Origin: Rahnella sp. AA
GTDB taxonomy: Bacteria > Pseudomonadota > Gammaproteobacteria > Enterobacterales > Enterobacteriaceae
NCBI RefSeq assembly: GCF_002834385.1
Contig: NZ_PITQ01000001.1
Location: 930,001-994,000, forward strand
DNA: 64,000 nucleotides
Direction of reading: 5' to 3'
The position numbers were made by a program, and so were the translations under genes. The notes under the pieces were generated by a model. It saw nothing but the letters and a program-made list of their open reading frames with translations. It ran no database searches and had not been told where the DNA came from. Of the stretch, positions 39,435 to 48,252 are shown one piece after another. Each line of letters starts with the position of its first letter. Position 1 is the first letter of the stretch.

Positions 39435-39453
39435 TGGAATGAGAATCATTCTA
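39435..39453. promoter_or_regulatory. Fur box upstream of the TonB-dependent receptor
   Basis: The site contains AATGAGAATCATT, with 13 of 19 positions matching the consensus and a clear 7-1-7 dyad. It is placed to control the siderophore receptor gene starting at 39646. Confidence 0.75.
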
Positions 39454-39645
39454 ATTAAGTGGGCCTTTTATCTCAACGGGATCCGGATGGGATCTGGCAC
39501 GGTGTTGCCGCTATTTCGCGGCATAACATTATAAATAATCAGGGTTATTACCTGACTGCGTCTGTACCCAGGTGCTGACGCAATAATAAAACCGGCCTGA
39601 AATAAATTTTGATTTAAATACTTTTACAGATGCTTTGGGGATGGT

Positions 39646-41841
39646 ATGAACTTCAACACAATGAAAAAAAACAGCCTGGCGGTGTTAATCGCCAGCGTCC
39701 CGGTCTTATTCCCAGTCAGGGAAAGTCTGGCGCAGACTTATTCCGGGGAAAATAACGTCGCGTCCGCGAATAACCCTGAAATACGCAGTGATAATAAAAA
39801 TTCACCGAAAGATGACACCATTGAAGTTAACGGTACTGCGTATAGCGAACCTTCCGGATACGTGCCGGGATACGCTGACGTTGGTGCTTATCAGGGGCGC
39901 GATATGATGGATGTGCCTGCATCGGTCAGCGTGGTTTCAAAAGAGGTGATTCAGGCGCAGCAGGGCACGGGGTTATTTGATGCACTGCGCAATGTCGCAG
40001 GTATTGTCCGTCAGCAGCAAAGCGGTATTGCTTACGACCAGCTTTCCGTGCGCGGTATTAACCTCGATAACCGCTCCAGTTATATGTTTAATGGCGTTTT
40101 GCCCTTTGATAATAACCTGCCTATTCCGATGGAAGATAAAGAGCGGATGGAAGTACTGAAAGGCGCATCAGCACTTTATTATGGTTTTGTTGCGCCGGGC
40201 GGGGTGGTGAATATGGTCACTAAACGAGCCGGACAGGAGCCGGTCAGGGCCGTTACGTTTTCCACTGACGATCAGGGTTCTTCGCTTGTGCACGTCGATC
40301 TGGCCGACCGTTTTGGCGAAGAGAAAAATTTTGGCGTTCGAATCAATGCCGTCACCAATAATATCCATACCCCTATTGACGGTGATAACGGCAATCGCCG
40401 GATGTTCAGTGCGGCGCTTGACTGGCAGGCAACGGACCGGTTAGCGCTCAAATATGATTACGAGTCAATTCGCGCCCGTATCACCGAGCAGGCAGCAATC
40501 GCGACACCCACGGCGGTCAACGGTGTAATGACGGTTCCGTCAATTCCTGACCCGAAAAAGTTGTTATCGATGAAGGGGAAAGACACACATTCTTCCGCTG
40601 AAACCCATTTATTGCAGGCCGAATATGCGCTGAGCAGCAGCTGGACCGGTAAGGTTAGCGCCGGACAATCCCGAACCAAGCGCGACCGCTGGCTGTGGGT
40701 GTTTGATAATTACAACGCGCAAACGGGCGCGGGGACGGTGTATGGCGCAGATCAACCGGGTCAGGATTACCTGAACCAGAATGTGCGGGCTGAGATCAAA
40801 GGGACGTTCGATACCGGTTCGGTAGGGCATGAATTGCTTTTCGGCGGCAGCCAGAATCGCCTTTTCCAGCCAAGTTTCCAGACTTACATGTATTCAGCAT
40901 CGCAGAATATGTATGACCCGGTGACCATTACGTCTCTGACGCGAGCGGCGAAAAATACAAAGAAAACCCTGACTGACCGGGGTTTTAATAAGCAGACTAT
41001 CCGTGATGGCGGCCTGTTCCTGCAAGACTGGATCACGTTAAACGATCAGTGGCAGGTGACCGGCGCTGTGCGCTACGGGCGTTACACCAGTACGCAGGTC
41101 GATGCGGCCTCCGAGGACGTTCACGCAGTGACCCCGGCCTTCAGCGTGCTGTATAAAGTGACGCCGGATATCAGCCTGTACGGCAGTTATGTGGAAGGAC
41201 TGGAATCTGCGGGAACGGCACCTTCTACGGCGGCTAATGCCGGAGAATCGCTGAAAGCGGCCGTCAGTAAGCAAAAAGAGATCGGTATCCGTACACGAGT
41301 CTATGGTGAGCTTTATGCGTCAGCAGCCTATTTCGAACTGAAACAGCCTTCCGCCAGCACCGGGGATGACGATATTTATGCCCTCAACGGTGAAGCACGT
41401 TTTCGTGGCGGCGAGTTTTCGCTGCAGGGGGATATCACGGAAAATACGTCAGTCATGAGTTCGCTGATGTTGCTGAGCGCTGAGGTGACGTCAACCACCA
41501 ATGAAAAGTTGCTGGGCAAAACGCCGGAAAATACGCCGAAGAAAGTCGCGAATGTGTTTATCAATCATAAACTCAGCGTTATTGACGGACTGGCAGTAAA
41601 TGGCGGCGCTTATTATGTCGGGTCACGGCCGGTTAATGCGCAGAATCAGGCGTTTGTGGCCGGGTATACCACCTACAATGTCGGTGCCAGTTACACCACC
41701 AAACTGGCTGGCACCAAGGCGACCTTCCAGGCGACCGTCAATAATGTCACTGATAAACGCTACTGGAGTGCCGCAGGCAGCGGTCAGCTCGCGGTCGGAA
41801 TGCCGAGGACATTACTGCTATCCTCAACGTTTGAATTTTAA
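39646..41841 (+). CDS. TonB-dependent siderophore receptor
   Basis: The 731-residue outer-membrane receptor has a signal peptide (cleavage after SLAQ, about residue 30). A TonB-box-like DDTIEVNG lies near 55, and the plug domain (VPASVSVVSKEVIQAQ near 90; MEVLKGASALYYG near 167; GGVVNMVTKR near 186) follows. A 22-strand barrel ends in the terminal aromatic SSTFEF. No N-terminal STN signalling domain is present, so it is not a FecA-type transducer. It resembles FoxA/FhuE/FpvA-like hydroxamate or catechol receptors; the siderophore cannot be named. Confidence 0.92.
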   Translation: MNFNTMKKNSLAVLIASVPVLFPVRESLAQTYSGENNVASANNPEIRSDNKNSPKDDTIEVNGTAYSEPSGYVPGYADVGAYQGRDMMDVPASVSVVSKEVIQAQQGTGLFDALRNVAGIVRQQQSGIAYDQLSVRGINLDNRSSYMFNGVLPFDNNLPIPMEDKERMEVLKGASALYYGFVAPGGVVNMVTKRAGQEPVRAVTFSTDDQGSSLVHVDLADRFGEEKNFGVRINAVTNNIHTPIDGDNGNRRMFSAALDWQATDRLALKYDYESIRARITEQAAIATPTAVNGVMTVPSIPDPKKLLSMKGKDTHSSAETHLLQAEYALSSSWTGKVSAGQSRTKRDRWLWVFDNYNAQTGAGTVYGADQPGQDYLNQNVRAEIKGTFDTGSVGHELLFGGSQNRLFQPSFQTYMYSASQNMYDPVTITSLTRAAKNTKKTLTDRGFNKQTIRDGGLFLQDWITLNDQWQVTGAVRYGRYTSTQVDAASEDVHAVTPAFSVLYKVTPDISLYGSYVEGLESAGTAPSTAANAGESLKAAVSKQKEIGIRTRVYGELYASAAYFELKQPSASTGDDDIYALNGEARFRGGEFSLQGDITENTSVMSSLMLLSAEVTSTTNEKLLGKTPENTPKKVANVFINHKLSVIDGLAVNGGAYYVGSRPVNAQNQAFVAGYTTYNVGASYTTKLAGTKATFQATVNNVTDKRYWSAAGSGQLAVGMPRTLLLSSTFEF

Positions 41842-41860
41842 CCGCAGATCCAGATGTAAT

Positions 41861-41890
41861 GCGGGCAGCCTTTGGGTTGCCCGTTTTTTA
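41861..41890 (+). terminator. Terminator after the siderophore receptor
   Basis: The stem GCGGGCAGCC / GGTTGCCCGT is followed by a six-T run, 20 bp after the stop. Confidence 0.82.
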
Positions 41891-42098
41891 TTCGACGTTT
41901 TAACTTGAGCCTGCAATGCGTGCGGTTATTTCTTCTTTTGAACCCTTTTATCCTAAATTATCTGCTCAACAGATAGCCCGTCATATTTAAGGTAAAAAAC
42001 ACCCGTTGTTCGGGGCATTAAAACCGGTGCTTTCTGTAGCTCTGACATAAGTAACTCGACTAATATAAATAAAAATCTACTAAAGAGTCGTTTCCGGT

Positions 42099-43175
42099 AT
42101 GCCATATTATTCTCCAGGTGAAAGTCTCGTCCGTGAGCGCTCCGATCGCTTCTTACGACGAATGTACTTAATGCGCATGCTGGGCACTTTCCTCTGCTTT
42201 TTTCCGATCGTTTCCGTTCTTTTTGAACGCGACGTTTCTCTGATCCCGATATGTCTGCTGGTACTGAATGCTTTTATCTGGCCACACGTCGCGATGCTGA
42301 TTTCCCATCGTTCGAAACACCCGAATCAGGCCGAATTCAGAAATCTTGCCTTTGATGCTATTGCGGGCGGTGCGTGGGTGGCGATGATGGGTGTTTGCCC
42401 GCTGCCGTCCGCTATTATTACCTCCATCCTGATTGCTGACCGTTTTTCCGCCGGTGGCTGGCAATTGCTGCGGCGCGCGGCGCTGTTTTACTGCGCCGGC
42501 TTTATTGTGTGCTGGCCGCTTTCTGGCATGACGTTCTATCCCACAGTGACCGACAGGACGTTGTGGCTGACGCTGCCGCTTTCCACCCTTTATATTATTG
42601 CGTTCAGCGCGGCAAATTACGCCATCTCCAGAAAGCTGCGCGATAAACAACACGAGCTGGAGAAGGCCGCGCTGATGGATCCTTTTCTCGGTCTGCCTAA
42701 CCGTCGCTTACTCGACCGCCGGCTGATGCTGGAATTTGAACGCTCGAAGCATGATTTGTCATGCCTGATGGTATTGGGTGTTGATGATTTGAAAATGGTG
42801 AATGATCTGTTCGGGCGTGAGGCCGGGGATTCTGTTTTGCGTGCCGTTTCAGCCATTCTTCGTCAGGAAACGGGCCAGAATGATTTCCCTGCCATTCTTG
42901 GTGGCGATGAGTTTGTCGTGGTGTTACCGGGGGTCTCGGAAGAAGAGGCTTATGCTGTCGGATATCGCCTGCTGCTGAAAACGTCGGAAATCCGCTTATC
43001 GCAGGACTCCGGCTTCCAGTGTTCGTTAAGCATTGGGGTGGCGATGTCGAGAAATCATGAGAACTATAACCAGTGGCTGGCGGCAGCCGAGCGCGCATTG
43101 GTAAACGTGAAACAGAATGGTAAAAACAGTATTGGCAGCGTGGGAATGGCAGAAACCGCCAGTCAGCTACAATAA
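42099..43175 (+). CDS. MASE2-GGDEF diguanylate cyclase
   Basis: The 358-residue inner-membrane protein has a MASE2 sensor domain of several membrane helices (about residues 20-180) with the hallmark AFIWPHVAM. A cytoplasmic GGDEF domain follows (about 190-345). The catalytic motif is intact (ILGGDEFVVV near residue 266), so cyclic di-GMP synthesis is likely. The first part of the domain (GVDDLKMVNDLFGREAGD) is slightly altered from the usual DxDxFKxxND pattern. No RxxD inhibitory site is obvious. E. coli DgcC (AdrA) has the same architecture. A second such gene lies at 59-60 kb. Confidence 0.88.
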   Translation: MPYYSPGESLVRERSDRFLRRMYLMRMLGTFLCFFPIVSVLFERDVSLIPICLLVLNAFIWPHVAMLISHRSKHPNQAEFRNLAFDAIAGGAWVAMMGVCPLPSAIITSILIADRFSAGGWQLLRRAALFYCAGFIVCWPLSGMTFYPTVTDRTLWLTLPLSTLYIIAFSAANYAISRKLRDKQHELEKAALMDPFLGLPNRRLLDRRLMLEFERSKHDLSCLMVLGVDDLKMVNDLFGREAGDSVLRAVSAILRQETGQNDFPAILGGDEFVVVLPGVSEEEAYAVGYRLLLKTSEIRLSQDSGFQCSLSIGVAMSRNHENYNQWLAAAERALVNVKQNGKNSIGSVGMAETASQLQ

Positions 43176-43204
43176 ATTAAGATTAATGTTTTCCGGGATG
43201 AGTA

Positions 43205-43552
43205 ATGAAAAATATCACAATAATACTGGTGGCAACGATGACAGTTACGGGCTTGCTGGCAGGATGCTCAGCGATTGATTCACCGGTCGGGCCTGAAACT
43301 TACCGTCCGGCTAATTACGATCCCTCCTATACTCAGGGGGAAGCAAGTTATACAACGTCAGTCTTCTCAATACTTGAGCGCCAGCGCCGTGCGGATACTT
43401 ATCAAAAGATATTCGATTTTTGTACCGGCAAATTCCAGACTCTGGGCGAAAGTAACGACGGTGAAAAAGTGCACATCAGGTTTGCGTGCTTGCCGAAAGA
43501 GACTATTCAGAGTTCTTACTCTATGCAGCAGAAGTCACCTACGCTGTATTAA
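43205..43552 (+). CDS. Small lipoprotein of unknown function
   Basis: The 115-residue protein has a lipoprotein signal with lipobox LLAGC, cysteine at residue 21; serine at +2 predicts outer-membrane sorting. The mature part contains YDPSYTQGEASYTTSV, then two cysteines (FDFCTGKF and RFACLPKE) that may form a disulphide. It starts 29 bp after the diguanylate cyclase stop, so it may be cotranscribed. No family was recognised. Confidence 0.72.
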   Translation: MKNITIILVATMTVTGLLAGCSAIDSPVGPETYRPANYDPSYTQGEASYTTSVFSILERQRRADTYQKIFDFCTGKFQTLGESNDGEKVHIRFACLPKETIQSSYSMQQKSPTLY

Positions 43553-43573
43553 ACACGTGAGACCGGAGGAAGT

Positions 43574-44092
43574 ATGGGCAAGGAAAGACCTGATTTCATT
43601 CGTCACTGGACCGAACTTGAAGGGCCTGACGAAGGCACTTACCCTGGCGATGACGAGCTGATGTCGCAGGGGGCTCCGCTGGGCAAAGCTCTCGGGCTGA
43701 CGCGCATTGGTATTCATCACGAGCGTTTATTGCCGGGACGTCGTACCTGCTACGCGCATGCAGAAAGTGCAGAAGATGAGTTTGTGTATGTGCTGGAAGG
43801 TCGTCCCGATGCCTGGATTAACGGCACGCTGTATCCGCTCAAACCGGGCGATGCGGTGGCGTTTCCGCATGGGACGGGCATCTGTCATACCTTCATCAAT
43901 AACAGTGATGAAGACGTTCGTTTGCTGGTGGTCGGTGAGGCCAATAAGCCGGAAAACCGGATTTACTACCCGTTAAATCAGGAATATGAAGCGACGCGTA
44001 AAGACCGCTGGCTGGATGTTCCAGGGCAGGAATTTGGCAATCACGACAGCCTGTCAGATTTGCGGCGTCAGCAAAAGAAAAAACCGGTTTGA
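43574..44092 (+). CDS. Cupin-domain protein of unknown substrate
   Basis: The 172-residue cytoplasmic protein has one cupin domain: GRRTCYAHAESAEDEFVYVLEGRPDAW (motif 1, His and Glu ligands) and PGDAVAFPHGTGICHTFINNSD (motif 2). Only some of the usual His ligands are in place. The C-terminal NRIYYPLNQEY and DRWLDVPG fit a group annotated as XRE-linked or sugar-related cupins. It follows the lipoprotein by 21 bp with a GGAGGAAG site. Function is unknown. Confidence 0.7.
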   Translation: MGKERPDFIRHWTELEGPDEGTYPGDDELMSQGAPLGKALGLTRIGIHHERLLPGRRTCYAHAESAEDEFVYVLEGRPDAWINGTLYPLKPGDAVAFPHGTGICHTFINNSDEDVRLLVVGEANKPENRIYYPLNQEYEATRKDRWLDVPGQEFGNHDSLSDLRRQQKKKPV

Positions 44093-44105
44093 TCAGAACC
44101 GGTTT
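44081..44105 (+). terminator. Terminator overlapping the cupin stop codon
   Basis: A perfect 9-bp stem (AAACCGGTT / AACCGGTTT) with a 7-base loop spans the stop codon at 44090. The T-run is only three bases. Confidence 0.6.
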
Positions 44106-44133
44106 CGCCGCACGTGCCGTGGCATAACAGGAT

Positions 44134-44379
44134 TTACTGGACAGAAAGTGACTGCCAGCGTTGCTGGCAATACGGCATCATGCGGTGAATTTTCAGACTT
44201 TGTGCCTTATGCCGGTTCAGGGAATAGCCTTCCGGGGTAATTTCTAAGGTATCGCCGGTTTTCAGTGTAAAGTCATTATCGACAGACAGAATCAGTTTCA
44301 GATTTTTAAACGCCTGAATGCAGACATATTTTAACCCTGTCTGCGGGATGTTCAGGATATCAATGATTTTCCATTCCAT
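44134..44379 (-). CDS. Small protein of unknown function, 81 residues
   Basis: The start has a strong AGGAG site at proper spacing, which supports real translation. The sequence (MEWKIIDILNIPQTGLKYVCI at the N-terminus, then LKTGDTLEITPEGYSLN) looks like a small beta-barrel or OB/SH3-like fold with a basic tail of several Arg, His and Gln. No family was recognised. It is convergent with the cupin gene and has no partner on its strand. Confidence 0.55.
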   Translation of the reverse strand: MEWKIIDILNIPQTGLKYVCIQAFKNLKLILSVDNDFTLKTGDTLEITPEGYSLNRHKAQSLKIHRMMPYCQQRWQSLSVQ

Positions 44380-44660
44380 ACTTTCACTCCTGTTGGCCTG
44401 ATTTCTACCTCTGTTTTTAACTCAAAAATGCGTCATTTTTTGTTATCACAAAGTAATGTTTTCTTTATAGGCGTTCCGATAACTTCAATGCTTGAACTGA
44501 CTCACAAAAAAATACGGGGGTATCTTCGCGGGATCGCAGAATGCGTTAATTAAGACAAAATGCGGCGACAACGCATCCTTCCCCAACGCATAAAAGACTT
44601 GAAATTGTCAGGACAAAGCGGGTATTTCTGAATCCTTTCTGATTTTCAGGGCTGAATATC

Positions 44661-46757
44661 ATGACAACTGATTCAATTTTTCCACCGCAGGATGAGTTCA
44701 TCTGGCTAGAAGGTTTACGTAACGAAAAAGCACTGGTCTGGGCGCATGAGCAGAATGCGATTACGCTGGACGACTTTACATCAGGCAATGATTTTAACCT
44801 TGTCCGCGAAAAAGTGTTGAGCGGCCTGAATTCACCAGAACAAATCCCCGGTATCTGGAAGTGTGGTCACGACTGGTATAATTTCTGGCAGGATGCGAAG
44901 AACCCGAAAGGGCTGTTGCGTAAGACAACGCTCGATGAATTTCGTAAAAACGAACCGCATTGGGAAACCGTGCTCGATATTGATGCGCTCGGTAAAGCGG
45001 AGGGTACTGAGTGGGTTTTCTCCGGTTTCTGGAACCTGAAGCCGGGCTTTGAGCGTGCCTTTGTGGTGCTTTCACCGGATGGCGGCGATGCCTGTGAAGT
45101 TCGTGAATTCGATTTGCTGACCAAAGAATTTGTCGCCGGCGGTTTTTATCTGCCGGTTGCCAAAAGCCGCATCAGCTGGATTGATTTCGACCATATGTTT
45201 GTCGCCACCGATTTTGGCGAAGGTTCGATGACCGATTCCGGTTATCCGCGCATCGTAAAAATCTGGCAACGTGGAACCCCGCTCAGCGAAGCGGTGACGG
45301 TTTACAGCGCGGGCCAAAAAGACATGATGGCCGCAGGCTATCAGGAAGCTGGTGAAGGCTACAAACGCAATTATGTAGTGCGGGTCATCGACTTTTATCA
45401 TCGGGAAGTTTTTCTGGTCGGTAACGCTGGCGCACTGGTCAAAATCGATATTCCGGCCGATGCCAAATTCATCACCTGGCAGGAATGGATCCTCATCGAA
45501 CCGTCCAGCGAATGGCAGGTGAATGGCCAGTGCTGGCCATCCGGCTCGCTGCTGACCATGAATTTCGACGCTTTTATGGCCGGTGAGCGCACGCTGCAAC
45601 CGCTGTTTGTTCCGGATACCGGTTCGGCGCTCAGCGGTGTGACGCAAACCCGCGATCAGCTCAACGGTTTCTCGCATACCCGCGATCACATCATTCTCAG
45701 CCTCACCCGTGATGTGGTGAATCGTCTTGAGGTGCTGACGCCTGAGAATGGCGAATGGCGACGTGAGCCGTTCGGCCATGTGCCGGAGCTGAGTAAAATC
45801 AGCGCCTGGGGCGTGGATGATAAAACCAACGAATACTTCATGAGCGTCAGTGGTTTCCTGCAACCCGCGAGCCTCTCGTTGGGCAATCTGGACAACGGCG
45901 CTGACGCCGAAGCCGAATTGCTGAAGCAGGACCCGTCGCATTTTGACGCTTCCCGCTATCAGGTCAGCCAGCATTTTGCGCAATCTGACGACGGGGCGCG
46001 CGTGCCTTATTTCGTGGTCAGCCGCAAAGATGTGGTTTATGACGGCGAGAACCCGACGCTGTTGTACGGATATGGCGGTTTTGAAGTGTCGTTGGATCCG
46101 TACTATCTGGGCGTGAGCGGTGTTTCATGGCTGGATCGCGGCGGTATATTTGTTGTCGCTAATATTCGCGGCGGTGGTGAATACGGTCCGGAATGGCATA
46201 AAGCCGCGCTGAAAGAAAAACGTCTGCGCGCGTATGAGGATTTCTCGTCAGTGGCGAAGGCGCTGATCGCCAGCAATATTACCTCACCGGCGCATCTGGC
46301 GGCGCAGGGCGGGAGCAACGGCGGATTGTTGGTGGGCAATATGCTGACACGCTATCCGGAACTGTTCGGCGCGATAGTCTGCGAGGTGCCTCTGCTGGAT
46401 ATGTACCGCTACACGCAGATTTCCGCCGGGGCTTCGTGGATTGCAGAATACGGCGACCCGCAAAAGCCGGAAGAATGGGCGTATATTCGTGAATTCTCGC
46501 CGTATCACAATATCGATCCGCACAAAAAATACCCGCCGGTATTGTTCTCCACGGCAACCAGCGATGATCGCGTAGGGCCAGACCATGCACGTAAAATGGC
46601 CGCAAAGATGCAGGCACTGGGTATTCCTGACGTGTATTTCTATGAGAATACCGAAGGCGGGCACAGCGCGGCGGCGGACAAAACGCAGTCGGCGTTTAAA
46701 CGCGCGTTGGTGAGTGAGTTCCTGCTGCACTTCATCGGGCGTCAGTCTTCCCTGTAA
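44661..46757 (+). CDS. Prolyl oligopeptidase-family (S9) serine hydrolase
   Basis: The 698-residue protein has an N-terminal seven-bladed propeller (about residues 70-420) and a C-terminal alpha/beta-hydrolase domain. The catalytic serine is in QGGSNGGLL near 550, the aspartate in ATSDDRVG near 633, and the histidine in NTEGGHSAA near 670. No signal peptide is present, so it is cytoplasmic. S9A enzymes cut short peptides; this subgroup is often annotated as prolyl oligopeptidase-family protein without known substrate. A strong hairpin follows it. Confidence 0.88.
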   Translation: MTTDSIFPPQDEFIWLEGLRNEKALVWAHEQNAITLDDFTSGNDFNLVREKVLSGLNSPEQIPGIWKCGHDWYNFWQDAKNPKGLLRKTTLDEFRKNEPHWETVLDIDALGKAEGTEWVFSGFWNLKPGFERAFVVLSPDGGDACEVREFDLLTKEFVAGGFYLPVAKSRISWIDFDHMFVATDFGEGSMTDSGYPRIVKIWQRGTPLSEAVTVYSAGQKDMMAAGYQEAGEGYKRNYVVRVIDFYHREVFLVGNAGALVKIDIPADAKFITWQEWILIEPSSEWQVNGQCWPSGSLLTMNFDAFMAGERTLQPLFVPDTGSALSGVTQTRDQLNGFSHTRDHIILSLTRDVVNRLEVLTPENGEWRREPFGHVPELSKISAWGVDDKTNEYFMSVSGFLQPASLSLGNLDNGADAEAELLKQDPSHFDASRYQVSQHFAQSDDGARVPYFVVSRKDVVYDGENPTLLYGYGGFEVSLDPYYLGVSGVSWLDRGGIFVVANIRGGGEYGPEWHKAALKEKRLRAYEDFSSVAKALIASNITSPAHLAAQGGSNGGLLVGNMLTRYPELFGAIVCEVPLLDMYRYTQISAGASWIAEYGDPQKPEEWAYIREFSPYHNIDPHKKYPPVLFSTATSDDRVGPDHARKMAAKMQALGIPDVYFYENTEGGHSAAADKTQSAFKRALVSEFLLHFIGRQSSL

Positions 46758-46774
46758 TCTTAAACCTAATGTAA

Positions 46775-46800
46775 ACGGGATACCCTGTGAGGTATCCCGT
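46775..46800 (+). terminator. Terminator after the S9 hydrolase gene
   Basis: The stem ACGGGATACC / GGTATCCCGT has a 6-base loop and lies 17 bp after the stop. The T-rich tail is TCATATTT. Confidence 0.7.
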
Positions 46801-46887
46801 TCATATTTCGACATGTTTTCCCGTCGCTATTTGCTGCAAAAACGTTGCCTCGCTAACCCTTCCTTGTTTATTATTTCTCCTTCATTT

Positions 46888-46906
46888 GATAACAATTATC
46901 AAAATC
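46888..46906. promoter_or_regulatory. Fur box upstream of the siderophore-binding protein gene
   Basis: GATAACAATTATCAAAATC matches 14 of 19 consensus positions and lies 33 bp before the start codon. The adjacent CATTTCTTATTCATTCTCATTT resembles further overlapping half-sites, a usual sign of Fur control. Confidence 0.75.
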
Positions 46907-46939
46907 ATTTCTTATTCATTCTCATTTTCGGGGTTTTGC

Positions 46940-48070
46940 ATGTTAAAAAACACTGCTCGTGTGCTGTCTGTTGCCGGTCTGATGGCCACTTCGTTTGCCA
47001 GTTTTGCGACCACTTACCCGCTGACCGTGACGGATATGACCGGGCAAAAAGTCACTATCGATAAAGCTCCGCAGCGTCTGATTTTACAAGACGGGCGCGA
47101 TATTCTGGCGCTGGCGGTGCTGGATAAAGCCAACCCTTTTCAGCACGTCGTTGCGTGGAATAATTTGCTGAAAAAAACCGACAGCGGTACCTGGGACATG
47201 CTGAAAAGCAAATGGCCTGAATCGGCGAAAATCCTCGATATGGGATTCAACGATAAAGGGCAGGTTGATTTGGAAACAGTGATTGCGAAAAAGCCTGACC
47301 TGATGATTGCACAGGTTCGTGCGAAAGAATCACTGGCACAGGCAGGGGTGCTGGATAAACTTTCAGCGCTGCATATCCCGGTGCTGTTCCTTGATTACGA
47401 ACTGGATCCGGCAAAAGACACTGCGCCAAGCATCGAACTGTTGGGCAAAGTGATGAATCAGGAAGATAACGCCCGTGCCTATACCACGTTCTATAACGAG
47501 CATTTCCAGAATATTAAAAAAGCCGTTGCCGCGATTAAAAACAAACCGAATGTCTTTATCGAACCTATCGCCGGCCGTGACGATTCATGCTGCTTTACGC
47601 ACGGTAATGCGGGCTGGGGTAAACTGATCCAGGCGGTGGATGCGAACAATATTGGTTCTAAACTGCTGCCGGGGGCATCCGGTTCCGTTTCTCTGGAACA
47701 GGTGATCAGCATGAAACCCGATGTTTACATCATGACGGGTTCATCCCGCCCGAAAAGTGGTTCTGTGACGCATATCCTGCCGTTCGGTTATGGCGCGAAC
47801 GAAGCTGACGTTGATAAAGAAGCTAACGTGTTACTGTCACGCACCGGTGTTGCGCAGATCCCTGCGGTCAATGCGGGTCACGTTTATGGCGTTTACCATC
47901 AGTTCTACAACCATCCGTATAACATCGTCGGGATGGAATATCTGGCGAAGTTCATTTACCCGGAACAGTTTAAAGATCTGGACCCTGCGAAGACATATCA
48001 TGATCTGGTGCGTAATTACACGAATTTGCCAGACCAAAACTTCATCTTTGGCTGGTCACCGAAAAAATAA
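46940..48070 (+). CDS. Periplasmic iron-siderophore/metal-chelate-binding protein (TroA/BtuF-like fold)
   Basis: The start at ATG 46940 begins a Sec signal peptide (cleavage after FASFA, about residue 23); 376 residues. The product has the class III binding-protein pattern: TVTDMTGQKVTIDKAPQRLIL, then LETVIAKKPDLMIAQ near 117, a long linker helix, and LEQVISMKPDVYIMTG near 252. It is similar to FepB/FecB/BtuF-type proteins. No permease or ATPase gene is adjacent, so it must use a transporter encoded elsewhere. The segment RDDSCCFTHGNAGWG holds an unusual cysteine pair. Confidence 0.87.
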   Translation: MLKNTARVLSVAGLMATSFASFATTYPLTVTDMTGQKVTIDKAPQRLILQDGRDILALAVLDKANPFQHVVAWNNLLKKTDSGTWDMLKSKWPESAKILDMGFNDKGQVDLETVIAKKPDLMIAQVRAKESLAQAGVLDKLSALHIPVLFLDYELDPAKDTAPSIELLGKVMNQEDNARAYTTFYNEHFQNIKKAVAAIKNKPNVFIEPIAGRDDSCCFTHGNAGWGKLIQAVDANNIGSKLLPGASGSVSLEQVISMKPDVYIMTGSSRPKSGSVTHILPFGYGANEADVDKEANVLLSRTGVAQIPAVNAGHVYGVYHQFYNHPYNIVGMEYLAKFIYPEQFKDLDPAKTYHDLVRNYTNLPDQNFIFGWSPKK

Positions 48071-48083
48071 CTATATGATATTT

Positions 48084-48110
48084 CCGCCTGCGGTTTCGCA
48101 GGCGGGTTTT
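48084..48110 (+). terminator. Terminator after the binding-protein gene
   Basis: The stem CCGCCTGCG / CGCAGGCGG has a 4-base loop and TTTT tail, 14 bp after the stop. Confidence 0.8.
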
Positions 48111-48252
48111 CAACCCCGCAACATTCCTTCTGCATTAACTTTACCTCCGTCACATTTGTTGACACTCCGTTAATTCATACCGAAATATAACTGTATTACT
48201 GTATCGGTATAACGTCGGCTGACGTAGTACGACATACCAACAAGGTGAATTT

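Larger units (their letters stand above)
39180..39645. promoter_or_regulatory. Divergent iron-regulated intergenic region
   Basis: This 466-bp region carries two Fur-box-like sites: one next to the minus-strand binding-protein gene and one about 190 bp upstream of the TonB receptor start. No ORF with a ribosome-binding site was found. The receptor mRNA therefore probably has a leader of more than 100 nt, with no recognised riboswitch. Confidence 0.6.

Noticed and set aside
44488..44556. 22-residue frame upstream of the S9 hydrolase gene
   Set aside because: No ribosome-binding site.
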